Below, piece by piece: positions 1 through 8,908 of a stretch of DNA of 64,000 nucleotides. This DNA comes from CBDBND01 sp965262665. GTDB lineage: Bacteria; Pseudomonadota; Alphaproteobacteria; Rhodospirillales; Rhodospirillaceae. The position numbers and the translations under genes were made by a program. Where the stretch lies: positions 3,658,001 through 3,722,000 of the forward strand of contig CBDHFR010000004.1 in assembly GCA_965262665.1 (NCBI GenBank), in the 5' to 3' direction. Position 1 is the first letter of the stretch. Each line of letters begins with the position of its first letter. The notes beneath the pieces were generated by a model. The model was not told where the DNA came from, made no database searches, and was given only the letters and a program-made list of their open reading frames with translations.

Positions 1-945
1 ATCGCCCACTTCAAGCTGAATTTCGTTGTCATGGAACTCGTGGCCGGCAACGATGCCGAGCACCAAATCATCCGCAAGTGGAAAGACCTCTACACTGTCA
101 TCGGCGCCGCGTACGAGGCGCGGCGGATTATGGCCCCCGTTGCTGTAGAGTAGGCGACCGTCGCGGAGGTCAAGCGCGCCGTAGAAAAGGGTAACGAACA
201 TGCACTCATGGTTGTCCTCACTTAGCAGTTCATTGACCTCGCTTAAGCATTGGGCAGGAGATCGGTGGTTGCGGGCAGCGGATCTAAGCAACGCCCGGGT
301 CACCATCGTGATCAGTGCCGCTGGCACCCCCTTGCCGGAAACATCAGCGATGACCACACCGATACGGTCTTCGTCAAACATGAAATAATCGTAGAAATCT
401 CCGCCGATCTCCCGAGCAGGCGTCATCTGCGCGGCTAGATCGTAGTACTCGCTTTGCGGGAACGCAGCCGGAAGCGCCGACATCTGCACATTCTTGGCGA
501 CTGCAAGCTCCTGTTTGAGGGAAACGAGGTGGTCACGCGATGCCAGAGCCTGTTGCATGATCTCAATGTGCTTGAGCGTCTTTTCGATGGTGATCTGCAG
601 ATCGTTGAAGTCGATGGGTTTGGTGGCAAAATCGAAAGCCCCTCGATTCATAGCAGTGCGTATATTGGTCATGTCGCCGTAGGCCGAAATGATCACGGCA
701 CTTATTTCCGGCCTCGCATCCGCAATCTGGCTCAGCAGGGTTAATCCATCCATCACCGGCATGTTGATATCGGAGAGAACAAGGCGGATATCGGGGTTTT
801 CCTCCAGGAGTTCCAGCGCTTCCCGGCCGTTATGGGCGAAGAGGAATTCGTACTCGCCTTCGCGGATACGGCGGCGGAACCTCTGCTTCATCAGCAGCTC
901 AAGGTCTTCCTCATCGTCGACTACTAATATTCGATTGTTGGCCAT
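1..945 (-). CDS. Response regulator fused to PP2C-type (SpoIIE/RsbU) phosphatase, C-terminus outside window
   Basis: Reverse-strand translation from the ATG at 945 gives 315 codons without a stop, so the 3' end lies beyond the left edge. Residues 1-120 form a receiver domain: acidic pair D10/D11, phospho-acceptor D59 in LSDINMP, S87 and K109. A short linker (about 120-150) leads to a PP2C/SpoIIE phosphatase domain with the metal-binding segments REIGGDFYDYF and ADVSGKG and the later NGGHNPP motif. In this family, phosphorylation of the receiver controls dephosphorylation of a STAS-domain antagonist. The two genes upstream on the same strand encode that antagonist and its kinase, which supports a partner-switching role. 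The sigma factor or other output is not in view. Confidence 0.9.
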   Translation of the reverse strand, partial: MANNRILVVDDEEDLELLMKQRFRRRIREGEYEFLFAHNGREALELLEENPDIRLVLSDINMPVMDGLTLLSQIADARPEISAVIISAYGDMTNIRTAMNRGAFDFATKPIDFNDLQITIEKTLKHIEIMQQALASRDHLVSLKQELAVAKNVQMSALPAAFPQSEYYDLAAQMTPAREIGGDFYDYFMFDEDRIGVVIADVSGKGVPAALITMVTRALLRSAARNHRSPAQCLSEVNELLSEDNHECMFVTLFYGALDLRDGRLLYSNGGHNPPRLVRGADDSVEVFPLADDLVLGIVAGHEFHDNEIQLEVGD

Positions 946-975
946 GGCGGTAAAGTTAACGACTGTATATCCGGC

Positions 976-1326
976 TTAGAAAGACCTAAGCGCTTCATCC
1001 CGGCTAGCGAGAACGGTCAAAATCTTGTCGAAGCCGCTAATCGCAAACACCTCGGTTACCATTTTCGACAGGCCGCAGAAGACGGACTTACCTCCCCTGG
1101 ACTGGCACTCGCGCGCCGCTACCAACAGCACCCTCAAGCCCGCACTGCTAATGTAGCTCAGGTTCGTGCAGTCGAATACCAGTGCCGATTGGCCAGCTTC
1201 CAGTTGATCGTGAACAGCGTCGTCAAGCATGCTCACGTTGGTGCCGTCCACGCGCCCGTTAACACATAGGATAACCCTCTTGTCATGCTTTTCGACCCCT
1301 ATTGAAAGTTGGGTTTGACCACTCAT
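976..1326 (-). CDS. STAS-domain anti-sigma factor antagonist (RsbV/SpoIIAA-like)
   Basis: A 116-residue single STAS domain, normal for the family. The phosphorylation loop is visible as NLSYISSAGLRVLL, with S60/S61 as the candidate phospho-serine. The start codon directly abuts the TGA of the kinase gene (TGAATG at 1329-1324), so the two are probably translationally coupled, and the phosphatase gene follows after 30 nt. By family knowledge the unphosphorylated form binds the kinase and releases its sigma factor or other partner. The partner cannot be identified here. Confidence 0.88.
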   Translation of the reverse strand: MSGQTQLSIGVEKHDKRVILCVNGRVDGTNVSMLDDAVHDQLEAGQSALVFDCTNLSYISSAGLRVLLVAARECQSRGGKSVFCGLSKMVTEVFAISGFDKILTVLASRDEALRSF

Positions 1327-1797
1327 TCATGCCTCCAATTTTATCTGCAAGGTAATCCGATTGACATCACCCCGCCGCTCGTAGCTAGCACCGTCCGTAA
1401 ACTCTTTGACAAAAAAGACACCCAACCCGCCAACGGGCCGTTCGTTCAAAGACAGGGATATGTCCGGCTCTGGGGCATCCTGGAGAGGGTCGAAGGGAGC
1501 GCCGTTATCCTCCAGTTGCGCAACCACGCCAGACGGGGTGCAAGAAAGACGTACACGAATTTCAGGTTTACTCACCTCCGACAGCGCGTAGTTCAAGCAG
1601 TTCGTGACAAGTTCGTCAAGGGCGAGGTTCAACCTGAAAGAGGTCTTAGAGCTGATAGAGTTGTTCGCTGCAAACTGCTCAATCTTGCTCGCTAGGGTAG
1701 CGAGCGCCTCAGGTAGTTCTGGCGCCAGGTCAAAATCCACACTGCTTTCCAAGGGCGAGGAATTTTCGGTGCCGACCATCCGCCGGATAGCACACAC
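1327..1797 (-). CDS. Anti-sigma regulatory factor, GHKL-type serine kinase (RsbW-like)
   Basis: A 156-residue HATPase_c_2 protein. The N-box is seen as LDELVTNCLNYAL, the G1 box as EDNGAPFDP and the G2 box as GGLGVFFVKEF, all expected of RsbW/SpoIIAB-type kinases that phosphorylate STAS antagonists. The start may be the GTG at 1797 or the ATG at 1779, and neither has a strong ribosome site. It is the first gene of a three-gene operon with the antagonist and the receiver-phosphatase. About 60 bases upstream the sequence turns into mobile-element debris, so the native promoter may be close or lost. Confidence 0.85.
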   Translation of the reverse strand: MCAIRRMVGTENSSPLESSVDFDLAPELPEALATLASKIEQFAANNSISSKTSFRLNLALDELVTNCLNYALSEVSKPEIRVRLSCTPSGVVAQLEDNGAPFDPLQDAPEPDISLSLNERPVGGLGVFFVKEFTDGASYERRGDVNRITLQIKLEA

Positions 1798-1890
1798 AAT
1801 TCCACTCTACGACATAATAAAATTCTCGAATCCTGATGAACCTTATCATCCGAGATAGTTTATAGAAATTGCACACTCGAACCAAACGGA

Positions 1891-1910
1891 TGAGGTTTTC
1901 GGGAAGGACA
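1891..1910 (+). repeat. Partial copy of short interspersed repeat
   Basis: The 20 bases here, read on the minus strand, match the start of the imperfect-palindrome repeats at 3149-3233 and 4649-4730 (consensus start TGTCCYTTCYGAAAACC). The copy joins directly onto the IS6 end at 1911-1953, so it is a junction fragment. Confidence 0.5.
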
Positions 1911-1953
1911 CGGCATGTTCCCTACACTCAATGCCGTTTCCTCTGACAATGCC
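1911..1953 (-). mobile_element. IS6-family left-end relic
   Basis: Read on the minus strand this matches the left end of the IS6 copy ending at 15283: the terminal GGCATTGTCA, then GGAAACGGC and the CATGCCGT block. The outward end faces right. No transposase accompanies it. From 1954 to about 2150 I see no gene or recognisable element, only GC-rich sequence with CCG repeats. Confidence 0.6.
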
Positions 1954-2152
1954 CGCCGTGTTCAATGACCGTCTGCTGTGTGCCGAGTGTCCCGCCCGGC
2001 ATCCCATTCGCCATCCAGACCGGCAGGACGAATGGTTATCCCAACCCTTCAGGGAGAGTGCCGGTTAACGATGCCGCCGCCGCGCCCGCCGCCGCGTCGT
2101 TTGTTCGTTTTTGCCGGTAGCGTCCTAATTTCGTTTGGTGCCAAGGCGGCAA

Positions 2153-2612
2153 TCAATTGGCGCCGCAGCACCGCTTGTATTTGCGATCCGAACCGCAGGG
2201 ACACAGCTCGTTGCGGCCCGCCTTGCGCCCTAAAGTCCGCCGGTCGTCGAAATCAAAGGGCATATCGAGTAAGTCGCCGACTGAACCACGAACCCGATCT
2301 TGGTCTTTAACCTCTCGCGATTTGTTTCAGGCGTTCAGATTGCACACGCATCCCAGAAGCAAAGCCGGCGTCATTCCACTCAGTTCATCGATGGAATCTT
2401 CGTTCAGGTCGGACCGGCCTTCGCAATACTCGTTGAGAGTAAGGAGCAGGGTGACAGACGCTGCAGCCTCCTCGTCATCGCTTCCGACGATTTCCTCCCA
2501 GGCACCGGCGCACAGCCACATACCCGTTCGAAACCGCCTACCCAAAGCCCCCACAGCATTTCGTCACAGTGGGGATCAATGTCCAGGAGAGGCACGTAAG
2601 ACCAACGGCGGG
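2153..2612 (-). pseudogene. UPF0149/YecA-like protein with SEC-C motif, broken
   Basis: On the minus strand the segment VPLLDIDPHCDEMLWGLW, then after a frameshift near 2515 the segment GAWEEIVGSDDEEAAASV, resemble the alpha-helical UPF0149 (YecA) domain. The same frame reads through an in-frame TGA at 2329-2327 into the zinc-binding SEC-C tail GRNELCPCGSDRKYKRCCG just before the natural stop at 2153. SEC-C tails are known from SecA and YecA and bind metal and ribosomes. The gene therefore carries at least one frameshift and one nonsense codon, and its N-terminus is replaced by IS630 sequence. Confidence 0.75.
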
Positions 2613-2619
2613 AATTATC

Positions 2620-3121
2620 AACCTTTGTTAGCCCACTCTCTCGATCCGATGGACATGATTGTTTCAGGCTGATCGATGAGCTTGTTCCAGGCTTGGCAAC
2701 CGGCCTCAATGATGGCGAAGGCCATCTCGATCGGGTTGCAGTCGGGACTGTAGGGCGGCAGATACAGCAGGCTTCTCGCCAATCTCGGCCAGCGTCATAG
2801 CCTTGGTCTGCGCCACCAGAGCCAGGATAAAGGCCTCATGCGCATCCAGCTTCGAGCCAGGCGGTTGGCCCTGGCGGTCGGGCTCGATCGATCCCGTCTC
2901 GCGCCAGCGCCGGTGCCAGTGGATCGCCGTCGCTGGCGCGACACGAAAACGCGCCGCGGCCCCCGTGCAGACAGACCCCCCGTGACCGCCTCGACGACCC
3001 GCCGCCGAAGATCATTCCCGTAACAATGCCCCATGTCTGACACCAAATCGCCTCGGGATATAGAATCATGGAGTGGGACGCTTGGGAATCCCCTTCGATT
3101 CACAATTCAGTCAAACCGCTC
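2620..3121 (-). mobile_element. IS630-family element, internally deleted and 3'-chimeric
   Basis: The outer end at 3121 is the same as in the copies at 17394-17918 and 63223-63385 (TAGAGCGGTTTGACTGAATT), next to a TA target. The transposase N-terminus (MGHCYGNDLRRR) is followed by a large internal deletion, then PPYSPDCNPIEMAFA. It then joins a different IS630 C-terminus reading EAGCQAWNKLIDQPETIMS. The element cannot transpose by itself. Confidence 0.7.
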
Positions 3122-3123
3122 TA

Positions 3124-3140
3124 GTTAGTCTGACAATGCC
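3124..3140 (-). mobile_element. IS6-family right-end relic
   Basis: GTTAGTCTGACAATGCC is the reverse complement of the IS6 right ends at 5976 and 16498. The outward side faces the MFS/Rieske segment. The IS630 fragment to the left has inserted at a TA inside this end. Confidence 0.55.
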
Positions 3141-3148
3141 CTTCTGAG

Positions 3149-3233
3149 GTGTCCCTTCCGAAAACCCCATCCACATACGGTTATCGGGGGCGTCATACCC
3201 GTTTCAGGCAGACTACGTAAACGGAAGGGACAC
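3149..3233. repeat. Short palindrome-ended repeat, 85 bp
   Basis: The ends are perfect inverted 12-mers: GTGTCCCTTCCG at 3149-3160 and CGGAAGGGACAC at 3222-3233. A diverged copy lies at 4649-4730 and half-copies at 5916-5975 and 1891-1910. It sits just downstream of the MFS stop codon. It could be a small non-autonomous element or a REP-like repeat. Confidence 0.6.
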
Positions 3234-3235
3234 AC

Positions 3236-4610
3236 CTACTCGGCGGGTGTGGTTTCCACTTGCGGTGCGGGAACAGGGTCATTGAACCAAAGGCGCACGC
3301 CGATCGCTGCGAGCAAAATAATCGCGTTGCAAATCCCCATCAAAGTGAAGGGGGCGTTGGGCGAGACGATATCGACCAATTGTCCGCCGACGACGGTGGC
3401 GAACATGATGCCAATGGCGCCTGATTGGTTGAATACGCCGACCACAGCACCGCGATACCGCGGAGGTGCTTCTTGACCAAGAAGAGCGAAGGAAGAGACC
3501 ACTGTAGAGACTTCACCCATGCCAGTGATGATGCAGGCGAAGACGACCAAGTTGCCGGTGGCGAACGGATCGCCGACGGACCCGAGCCACAAATAACCGA
3601 CCGAAGCGATGCCAAAAGCGATGATAACACCGGTGGTGCGGTTGACCCGGTCACAGATTAAACCCATGAAAAATGCCCAGCCCATGGCGGACAATTGAAT
3701 GGCACCGAACAGTCGCCCGCCCCGTCCTAAGGCCTCCCCGGCACCTATGCCTTGGTCAACGCCGACCTGAACAAACCACAGGGAAAAGAATGTACCAACA
3801 ACCACCAAATCACCGCGGGCGATAAAGGCGGTGCCGTAGGCTAGGGCAATGCGTGGATTGCGCTTGACTTCCGCAATTCCGCGGGCAAGCATTTTCAATA
3901 CTTTTGGTTTGTCTTTATACTTCCGGCGGTGGGCCGCCCTTGAGACCGAGATGGAGCAGGATGGCCGTGACGATCCCAATGGCCGAGGCAATCCAAAACG
4001 TGTACTGGCCGGCTTCGGGACCGCTATATCCCATCTGTTCAAACTGGCCCGGGAGTTGACTGAGAACCTGGCCCATGAAAAGCACACCGAGGCCGTTGAA
4101 GATCGACGTGGTGCCCAACCATTTGCCCCGGCTGCATTCCTGAAGGATATCAACCAGACAGGCGCTCAGCATGACTGGGATCATGGCTGCACTCGCGGCC
4201 ACAACGACGCGGAACAGGATCAATTGCTCCGTCGAATTGGCGAGAGGATAAATAAAGTACCCGGCGCTGATAATAACAAAACCGATGACAAACAGAATGC
4301 GCCGGCCGGTGCGGTCAGACAGCGCGCCGACGAGACCCATAAGCGCAATGACGACGATTTCCTGGAGAGCAGCCAGAAAACCTGTCAGGGAGCCTTGCTC
4401 GCTGCGCGAAATGTGAAAAACCTCTTGCAGCAAATAGGGCTGGATAAAATTGACCAGAGTTAGTAGCGCGAGGCTGGCAGACGCTGCGTAGAGCAACGTC
4501 ACCACATTGAGGACGGAGTATCCCGGCGTGAACCAATAGAAGAGTATGTGCAAGCCGCTACGGTCTGGCGGATGACGGTCCGCCAACGAAGGTCCTCTAT
4601 CTCCGGCCAA
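3236..4610 (-). pseudogene. MFS transporter gene with a frameshift
   Basis: Two overlapping reverse frames together make a full-length 12-TM major facilitator. The first (4610 to about 3915) carries the N-terminal half with the loop GALSDRTGRR between TM2 and TM3. The second (about 3915 to 3236) carries the C-terminal half with the APPRYRGAVVGVFNQ segment. The frame changes near 3920, where GGPPPEV meets YKDKPKVLKML, so one base is missing or added. Substrate is unknown. The neighbouring Rieske oxygenase gene on the same strand suggests uptake of its substrate. A sequencing error is possible. Confidence 0.75.
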
Positions 4611-4648
4611 ACTAGTTCCCCCTCAAGTACATCCGCCTCAGCGCTACT

Positions 4649-4730
4649 CGTTCTTTCGGAAAACCTTATCCACACGGAGTTGTAGAGGATTCACACCCAG
4701 TTCAAGCGATTGACGTTTACTGAAAGGACG
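4649..4730. repeat. Diverged copy of the short palindrome-ended repeat
   Basis: CGTTCTTTCGGA at the left and CTGAAAGGACG at the right form the ends of an 82-bp copy of the repeat at 3149-3233, lying between the Rieske gene and the MFS gene. It includes TTATCCACA, which equals a DnaA box, probably by chance. Confidence 0.5.
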
Positions 4731-4766
4731 GGTTGCTTGTCCCCGTAATCACGCCGATGCATATGT

Positions 4767-5909
4767 TTATTCCGCGGCCAGGGCCAGGGTCTCAGGATCG
4801 ATCCGCGGCACGGCTTCATAGACCCAGTTGTCCGGGTCGGCCTTGCGCGCCGGGGACGGAATAACGTGGTAACCGCCGATCCGTTCAGCTTCCAGCAACG
4901 CCTTGCGATCAATCTGCCAGCCTTTATTTCTCAGTTTGGCCAGGATATTCCAATACTCCCGCACCACCTTGTCTTCCGGATCGGTGAAGATCGTACTCGG
5001 GCCTGGCATCGTCGGGGGGATACTGGGTAACTGGGCTTCGGCAATGACCCGGTCTTCGCCGATATTCTTGAAATTGCGCTTTAAGTGGTCGTCATCCTTG
5101 GCCGGATCAAGCATGAAATTGCGGAAGAACAAGAACCGCATTTGTGTTGTGGTCTCATCGATGGGCGTGGACATGTCATAGGCGATGAAACGGGTACCGG
5201 TACCGGTGCCGCCGATTTCCACATCCACCTTGATGGTGAACCCGGACAGGTAAAATTTCATGCGGGAGGTCACAGTGCTCTCTTGCGGATCCCTTAGTTT
5301 GCCCCACTCTCCCCTTGCGCCTGGGGTTTTGACCGTGATCTGGGCGCCAAGGCTGTGATCATCCAGATACGTGACCTCATGGGCCGGCGGGCGGATGCCG
5401 CCGTTCCACGGCGTGCCGTGAACCACGGGCAGGTGGACATAGTCCAGATTGGCGAACTTGGCCCAGTGGTAATTGGCGTCCCAGACCTCCTCCGAGCGCA
5501 CAGTGCGCCAGCCGTCCGCCTCGTACTCTGGCATGTCCAGGATGGGGGGCGCGACTTCGGGCTCATCACCCAGCAAAACCCAGATCATGCTATACTTTTC
5601 CTCCACCGGGTAGGAATCCACCCGGGCCGACGGGGGAATGGGCAGCCCGTCCTCCGCAGCCGGGATCAGGGTACAGCAGCCGTCACCGCCATAACGCCAG
5701 CCGTGCTGACAGCAGGCCAATGTGCCATCGTCGTGACACTGCCCTTGGGATAGCGGTGCGCCGCGATGACAGCACACGTTGGACAGGCAATGGGCTTTTC
5801 CTTCGGCGTCCCGGAACAGGACAAAGTCCCGGCCCAGCATTTTTACGCTTAGGGGTTCGTCCTTGAGATTGTCGCCGAATGCAGCCGTGTACCAAACGTT
5901 GGTAAACAT
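4767..5909 (-). CDS. Rieske [2Fe-2S] non-heme iron oxygenase, alpha subunit
   Basis: 380 residues, typical for a ring-hydroxylating or O-demethylating oxygenase terminal component. The Rieske cluster ligands are C46-x-H48 (VCCHRGAPLS) and C66-x2-H69 (CCQHGW). The mononuclear iron site is ANLDYVHLPVVHG, i.e. D-x2-H-x4-H at about 165-180. A ribosome site, AGAAGGGA, precedes the ATG at 5909. No ferredoxin or reductase gene is next to it, so the electron donor must come from elsewhere. The substrate cannot be told. The frameshifted MFS gene follows on the same strand, and the pair lies between two IS6 ends, which suggests movement as a unit. Confidence 0.9.
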   Translation of the reverse strand: MFTNVWYTAAFGDNLKDEPLSVKMLGRDFVLFRDAEGKAHCLSNVCCHRGAPLSQGQCHDDGTLACCQHGWRYGGDGCCTLIPAAEDGLPIPPSARVDSYPVEEKYSMIWVLLGDEPEVAPPILDMPEYEADGWRTVRSEEVWDANYHWAKFANLDYVHLPVVHGTPWNGGIRPPAHEVTYLDDHSLGAQITVKTPGARGEWGKLRDPQESTVTSRMKFYLSGFTIKVDVEIGGTGTGTRFIAYDMSTPIDETTTQMRFLFFRNFMLDPAKDDDHLKRNFKNIGEDRVIAEAQLPSIPPTMPGPSTIFTDPEDKVVREYWNILAKLRNKGWQIDRKALLEAERIGGYHVIPSPARKADPDNWVYEAVPRIDPETLALAAE

Positions 5910-5915
5910 GGTTTG

Positions 5916-5975
5916 TTGTCCCTTCTGAAAACCTCATCTGGTTGATTTGAGTGTAACCCATCTGTAATCCGTTTG
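5916..5975. repeat. Half copy of the short repeat, cut by IS6 end
   Basis: TTGTCCCTTCTG at 5916 begins a copy of the repeat seen at 3149 and 4649. It overlaps the Rieske leader and ends where the IS6 right end begins at 5976. Confidence 0.45.
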
Positions 5976-5995
5976 GGCATTGTCAGACTAACTGA
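5976..5995 (+). mobile_element. IS6-family right-end relic
   Basis: GGCATTGTCAGACTAACTG is identical to the IS6 right end at 16498, outward side facing left. The sequence after it (5996-6045) is unassigned and is followed by an IS630 remnant. Confidence 0.55.
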
Positions 5996-6045
5996 ATCGT
6001 TCGTTTCAGGAACCAGAGTAGTGCCTTGCGATCCCGAAAGGCTGC

Positions 6046-6440
6046 TTAATCGCTTTCTAGAGCATTTTCGGATCGATCCGGCTTGTAACCCGAGTTTGTA
6101 AAATAGTTGGCGCATTCACTGGGGGTGAAGGCATCGAGCGCTGTCGCGATGGCGGCCTTGAGTGTGTCGATGGTTGTTGCGGCGGCTTTTCGCAAGAGCG
6201 CCTTGAGCTTTGCGAAGACCTGCTCGATCGGATTGAAGCCCGGTGAGTAGGGCGGGAGGAACATCAGTGTCGCTCCGGTCCGTTCAATCGCCGCCCGGGC
6301 GTCCGCGGCCTTGTGGGCGGGGAGATTGTCCATGATCACGATGTTGCCGGGGTTCAGCGTCGGCGCGAGGAGGGTCTCGGCATAGGCGGTGAAGACCTCT
6401 CCGTTCATGGCGCCGTCGATGACCATGGGGTGGTCCGGCC
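6046..6440 (-). mobile_element. IS630-family transposase C-terminal fragment (third subtype)
   Basis: The reverse frame shows the C-terminal catalytic half: VIMDNLPAHKAADAR holds the second aspartate of the DDE triad, and FLPPYSPGFNPIEQVFAKLK holds the final glutamate. The right end at 6060 reads TAGAGCATTTTCGG next to a TA. The N-terminal half is missing, and the coding frame joins, near 6440, to a small helix-turn-helix gene. It differs in sequence from the IS630 copies at 13650 and 17394. Confidence 0.75.
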
Positions 6441-6544
6441 GTCGAGGTGCCCTTGCTCCTGCCGAGCAGCCGCGCCGCCTCATCAACGGTGTAGGAGCGG
6501 TGTGTCTTGACCAAGCGCCAGTTCAGGCGGCCCTTGCGGGACAC
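6441..6544 (-). pseudogene. Helix-turn-helix protein, N-terminal fragment
   Basis: Starts at a GTG (6544) overlapping the stop of the AlpA-like gene (TGATGTG). The residues LVKTHRSYTVDEAARLLGRS match the start of small helix-turn-helix proteins found next to AlpA regulators in integrative elements. The rest was replaced by the IS630 fragment near residue 33. Confidence 0.55.
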
Positions 6545-6545
6545 A

Positions 6546-6765
6546 TCAACCGGCCATGTGGTTGATCAAGGCGCGAATATCTTCGACTCTCCAGGCGGGT
6601 AATCCGCGGGCCGAGCTTTATTGACCGAGGATAGCGTCCCGATTTCACGCCGGCCCACCATGTTGATTTGCTGACAGGTATCAGGGCCGGGATTGGCGGG
6701 CTTTGCTTCTTGTCGCCGATGATTTGGTAAAGCCGCAGGTAGCCGGTCGCAGGTAATGTTGGCAT
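6546..6765 (-). pseudogene. AlpA-family regulator, frameshifted
   Basis: The reverse frame from the ATG at 6765 (a further in-frame ATG lies at 6783) reads YLRLYQIIGDKKQSPP and LIPVSKSTWWAGVKSGRYP, the winged-helix core of AlpA-type excision regulators. An extra C near 6594 shifts the frame. Read in the other frame, AWRVEDIRALINHMAG completes the normal C-terminus and stops at 6546. Such proteins activate integrase or excision genes in prophages and islands. The decayed integrase at 8909-9706 lies upstream on the same strand. Confidence 0.7.
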
Positions 6766-6957
6766 TTGTTTGTCCTCGTTCAAGTTGGAACGACGACATC
6801 GGACAAGAAACCCCAGCGGCCGAATAGCTGGGCAAGTTTAGAAAACCTGATACCTAGTTGAGCACATACCTAAGGTAGGTTTTTGGCAACTCGGCTACCC
6901 ATTCGCCGCTAGAGATAGCCTTTTCCCAATATATCAATGAGTTAAACGGTGGGTAGG

Positions 6958-7579
6958 TTATTGCCCTGGCGTCTTGGGGGCACCACCCTCGGGCTTCCAG
7001 TTCGCCACTTTTGCGATCTCCTCTATGCCCGACCCGTTTAGCTTTCCGTCCTCACCGGCAAGCTCGAATTCCGCAGCGTGTTCTTCAAGCCACTTGAGCA
7101 ACGCCTGTTTCGGCGTCTTTCCTTCCATCAATGAGGGATCGGCAGTTGCCTCCCATGCCCTGACGGCCGCGGCAAGCTTAGGGGCGTATCGCTCGTCCGA
7201 TGGATCCAGGTAGTCAGGAGTTGTGCGGTCCTCCGGAAAGAAAAAGCCAGTTCGGATACCTTGTGCAGAGAGCCATTTCCTAAGGGATTCAACAACTACG
7301 GTCGATTTAGTGACGTCTATGGTATAGTTCTTAAAGCTTGGCGGATTTTTCAGATCAATATTAGGTGGGGCCAAGCGTTTCTACCTTGCCTGAAATCTCC
7401 TTGCGGTCCAGCGCTTGGGATATGGCAGCTTTGGCTGCCTCATATCCATCCGGTTGCTTGGCACTATACTGGCTTACCTTGTAAGGGTCATAACCTGAAG
7501 GGTTTGCGCCAACGGTCAGAAACGCCGCCTGTTTGACAGTCAACTCATCGCACAATTGCCAATAATCCAAGCCTTCCAC
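6958..7579 (-). pseudogene. Integrative-element hypothetical protein, split by a frameshift
   Basis: Two reverse frames overlap at 7361-7374. The first (GTG at 7579) reads DYWQLCDELTVKQAAFLTVG. The second reads ESLRKWLSAQGIRTGFFFPE, RYAPKLAAAVRAWEA and a tail rich in GGAPKTP. I take them as one protein of about 200 residues, of a kind often carried near AlpA genes in alphaproteobacterial islands. The frame changes in a run of C near 7368. Function is unknown. IS5 lies 24 bp upstream and has cut its promoter region. Confidence 0.55.
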
Positions 7580-7603
7580 GTCGCGCTCCCAGAATGAGTC
7601 TTA

Positions 7604-8510
7604 GAGTCGGTTTCGAAAGTCATGCGGCTCGGGCCAATCTGCGGACGAGGAGCATGACGGAGGCGGCGTAGAGGAAGGCGCGGGCCGAGGCGATGGTGGC
7701 CTCGAAGTCCTTTGCCAGTCGCCGGTTGCGGTTGATCCAGGCGAAGAAGCGCTCCACGACCCAGCGGCGCGGTTGGACGGCGAAGCCGACCTGATCGGGG
7801 CTTTTGCGCACGATCTCGACGGCGATCATGGTGGCCGTGGCGACCTTCTCGCCGGCGTAGCCGCTGTCGGCAAAGACCTTCTCGATGAACGGAAACGAGC
7901 CGCGTGAGGCGCACAGCAGCGGCCCGCCACCATCGCGGTCCTGGATACTCGCCGGATGCGCCTCGAGCACGAGGCCGCGCCCGTCGGTGTCGACCAGCGC
8001 GTGGCGCTTGCGCCCCTTGATCTTCTTGCCCGCATCGTAGCCGCGGGGGCCACCAGCCTCGGTCGTCTTGACGCTCTGGCTGTCGATAATCGCGCCGCTC
8101 GGGCTGGCCTCGCGTCCGACCCGCTCGCGATCGGCCATGACCAGAAAGTGGTTGATCTTCTCAAGGAGGCCGTCGTCGCGGAACTTAGCGAACCAGCGAT
8201 AGATCGTGCCCCACGGTGGTAAATCGCTTGGCAGCAAGCGCCAAGGGCAGCCAGCCCGCATCACGTAGAAAATGCCGTTGACGATCTCTCGCATCGGCCA
8301 TGACCGGGGCCGTCCCGTGCCATGAGCCGGAGGCAAATGAGGCTCGATCACAACCCACTCCGCAGCGGTCAAATCAGTCTGATAACGCAGCGCCTTGCGG
8401 CTATGCTGCTCTCGGGTGGTCGGCGTCCACATGGCGGCTCCAGATCGGTTTCAGCAACCTTCCTGGAATCACATCGACACCGGCCACTCAACCCCTTTCG
8501 AAACGGCCTC
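7604..8510 (-). mobile_element. IS5-family insertion sequence, copy 1, intact
   Basis: A 907-bp element with terminal inverted repeats (GAGTCGGTTTCGAAAG at 7604, GAGGCCGTTTCGAAAG on the other strand at 8510) and a 3-bp target duplication TTA at 7601-7603 and 8511-8513. A second copy of the same length, nearly identical, lies at 55558-56464. Confidence 0.92.
7620..8432 (-). CDS. IS5-family DDE transposase
   Basis: 270 residues, full-length. The N-terminal DUF4096-like domain includes WVVIEPHLPP and GCPWRLLPSDLPPW. The DDE core is seen as GAIIDSQSVKTTE (first D), VFADSGYAGEK (second D) and ERFFAWINRNRRL (E). It differs from the copy at 55574 by one residue (A to D at about position 23). It is probably active, as both copies have intact ends and target duplications. 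Confidence 0.95.
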   Translation of the reverse strand: MWTPTTREQHSRKALRYQTDLTAAEWVVIEPHLPPAHGTGRPRSWPMREIVNGIFYVMRAGCPWRLLPSDLPPWGTIYRWFAKFRDDGLLEKINHFLVMADRERVGREASPSGAIIDSQSVKTTEAGGPRGYDAGKKIKGRKRHALVDTDGRGLVLEAHPASIQDRDGGGPLLCASRGSFPFIEKVFADSGYAGEKVATATMIAVEIVRKSPDQVGFAVQPRRWVVERFFAWINRNRRLAKDFEATIASARAFLYAASVMLLVRRLARAA

Positions 8511-8908
8511 TTAGTCCTAAGGTCAACGCAGGCGTGGTCGGGCGAAATGTCAAAGTTGGATGTTGCCGTCCACGAGCGTTACTCCCTGGACAAACTCGGA
8601 GAATCGCTTTGGCCCGTCAACCCCGTCCAATTGGCGAAGTGGTGGCCCCGGCACCTGGAACACCGTCGCAAGAAGCCTCGCCAACGCAAACATGGCCGGC
8701 CTAATATTGTTAAGTACGCGAGAAAATGAACTGCGCTTTTGGCGTCGCCGACGGGACAAAGGATCGGGCTATTGGGAAATCAGGAAAACCAAAGCACTTC
8801 GATCCACGTGCCAACTGACCCAGCTGGCTCTAAGAAAAAACTCTTTTCGTAATTCAGTGATGTACCAGAACTATCGTTTCGTTAATTGCTGTTACTGACG
8901 TTCTTTTT
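8511..8908. other. Unassigned stretch between IS5 and integrase
   Basis: Apart from the 3-bp IS5 target duplication at its start I find no convincing gene here. Open frames are present on both strands, but none has recognisable motifs or a ribosome site. It is probably decayed island DNA upstream of the next minus-strand genes. Confidence 0.4.

Noticed and set aside
4664..4673. DnaA-box-like TTATCCACA as a sign of a replication origin
   Set aside because: It is a single site within a short interspersed repeat, without a cluster, an AT-rich element or origin-linked genes.
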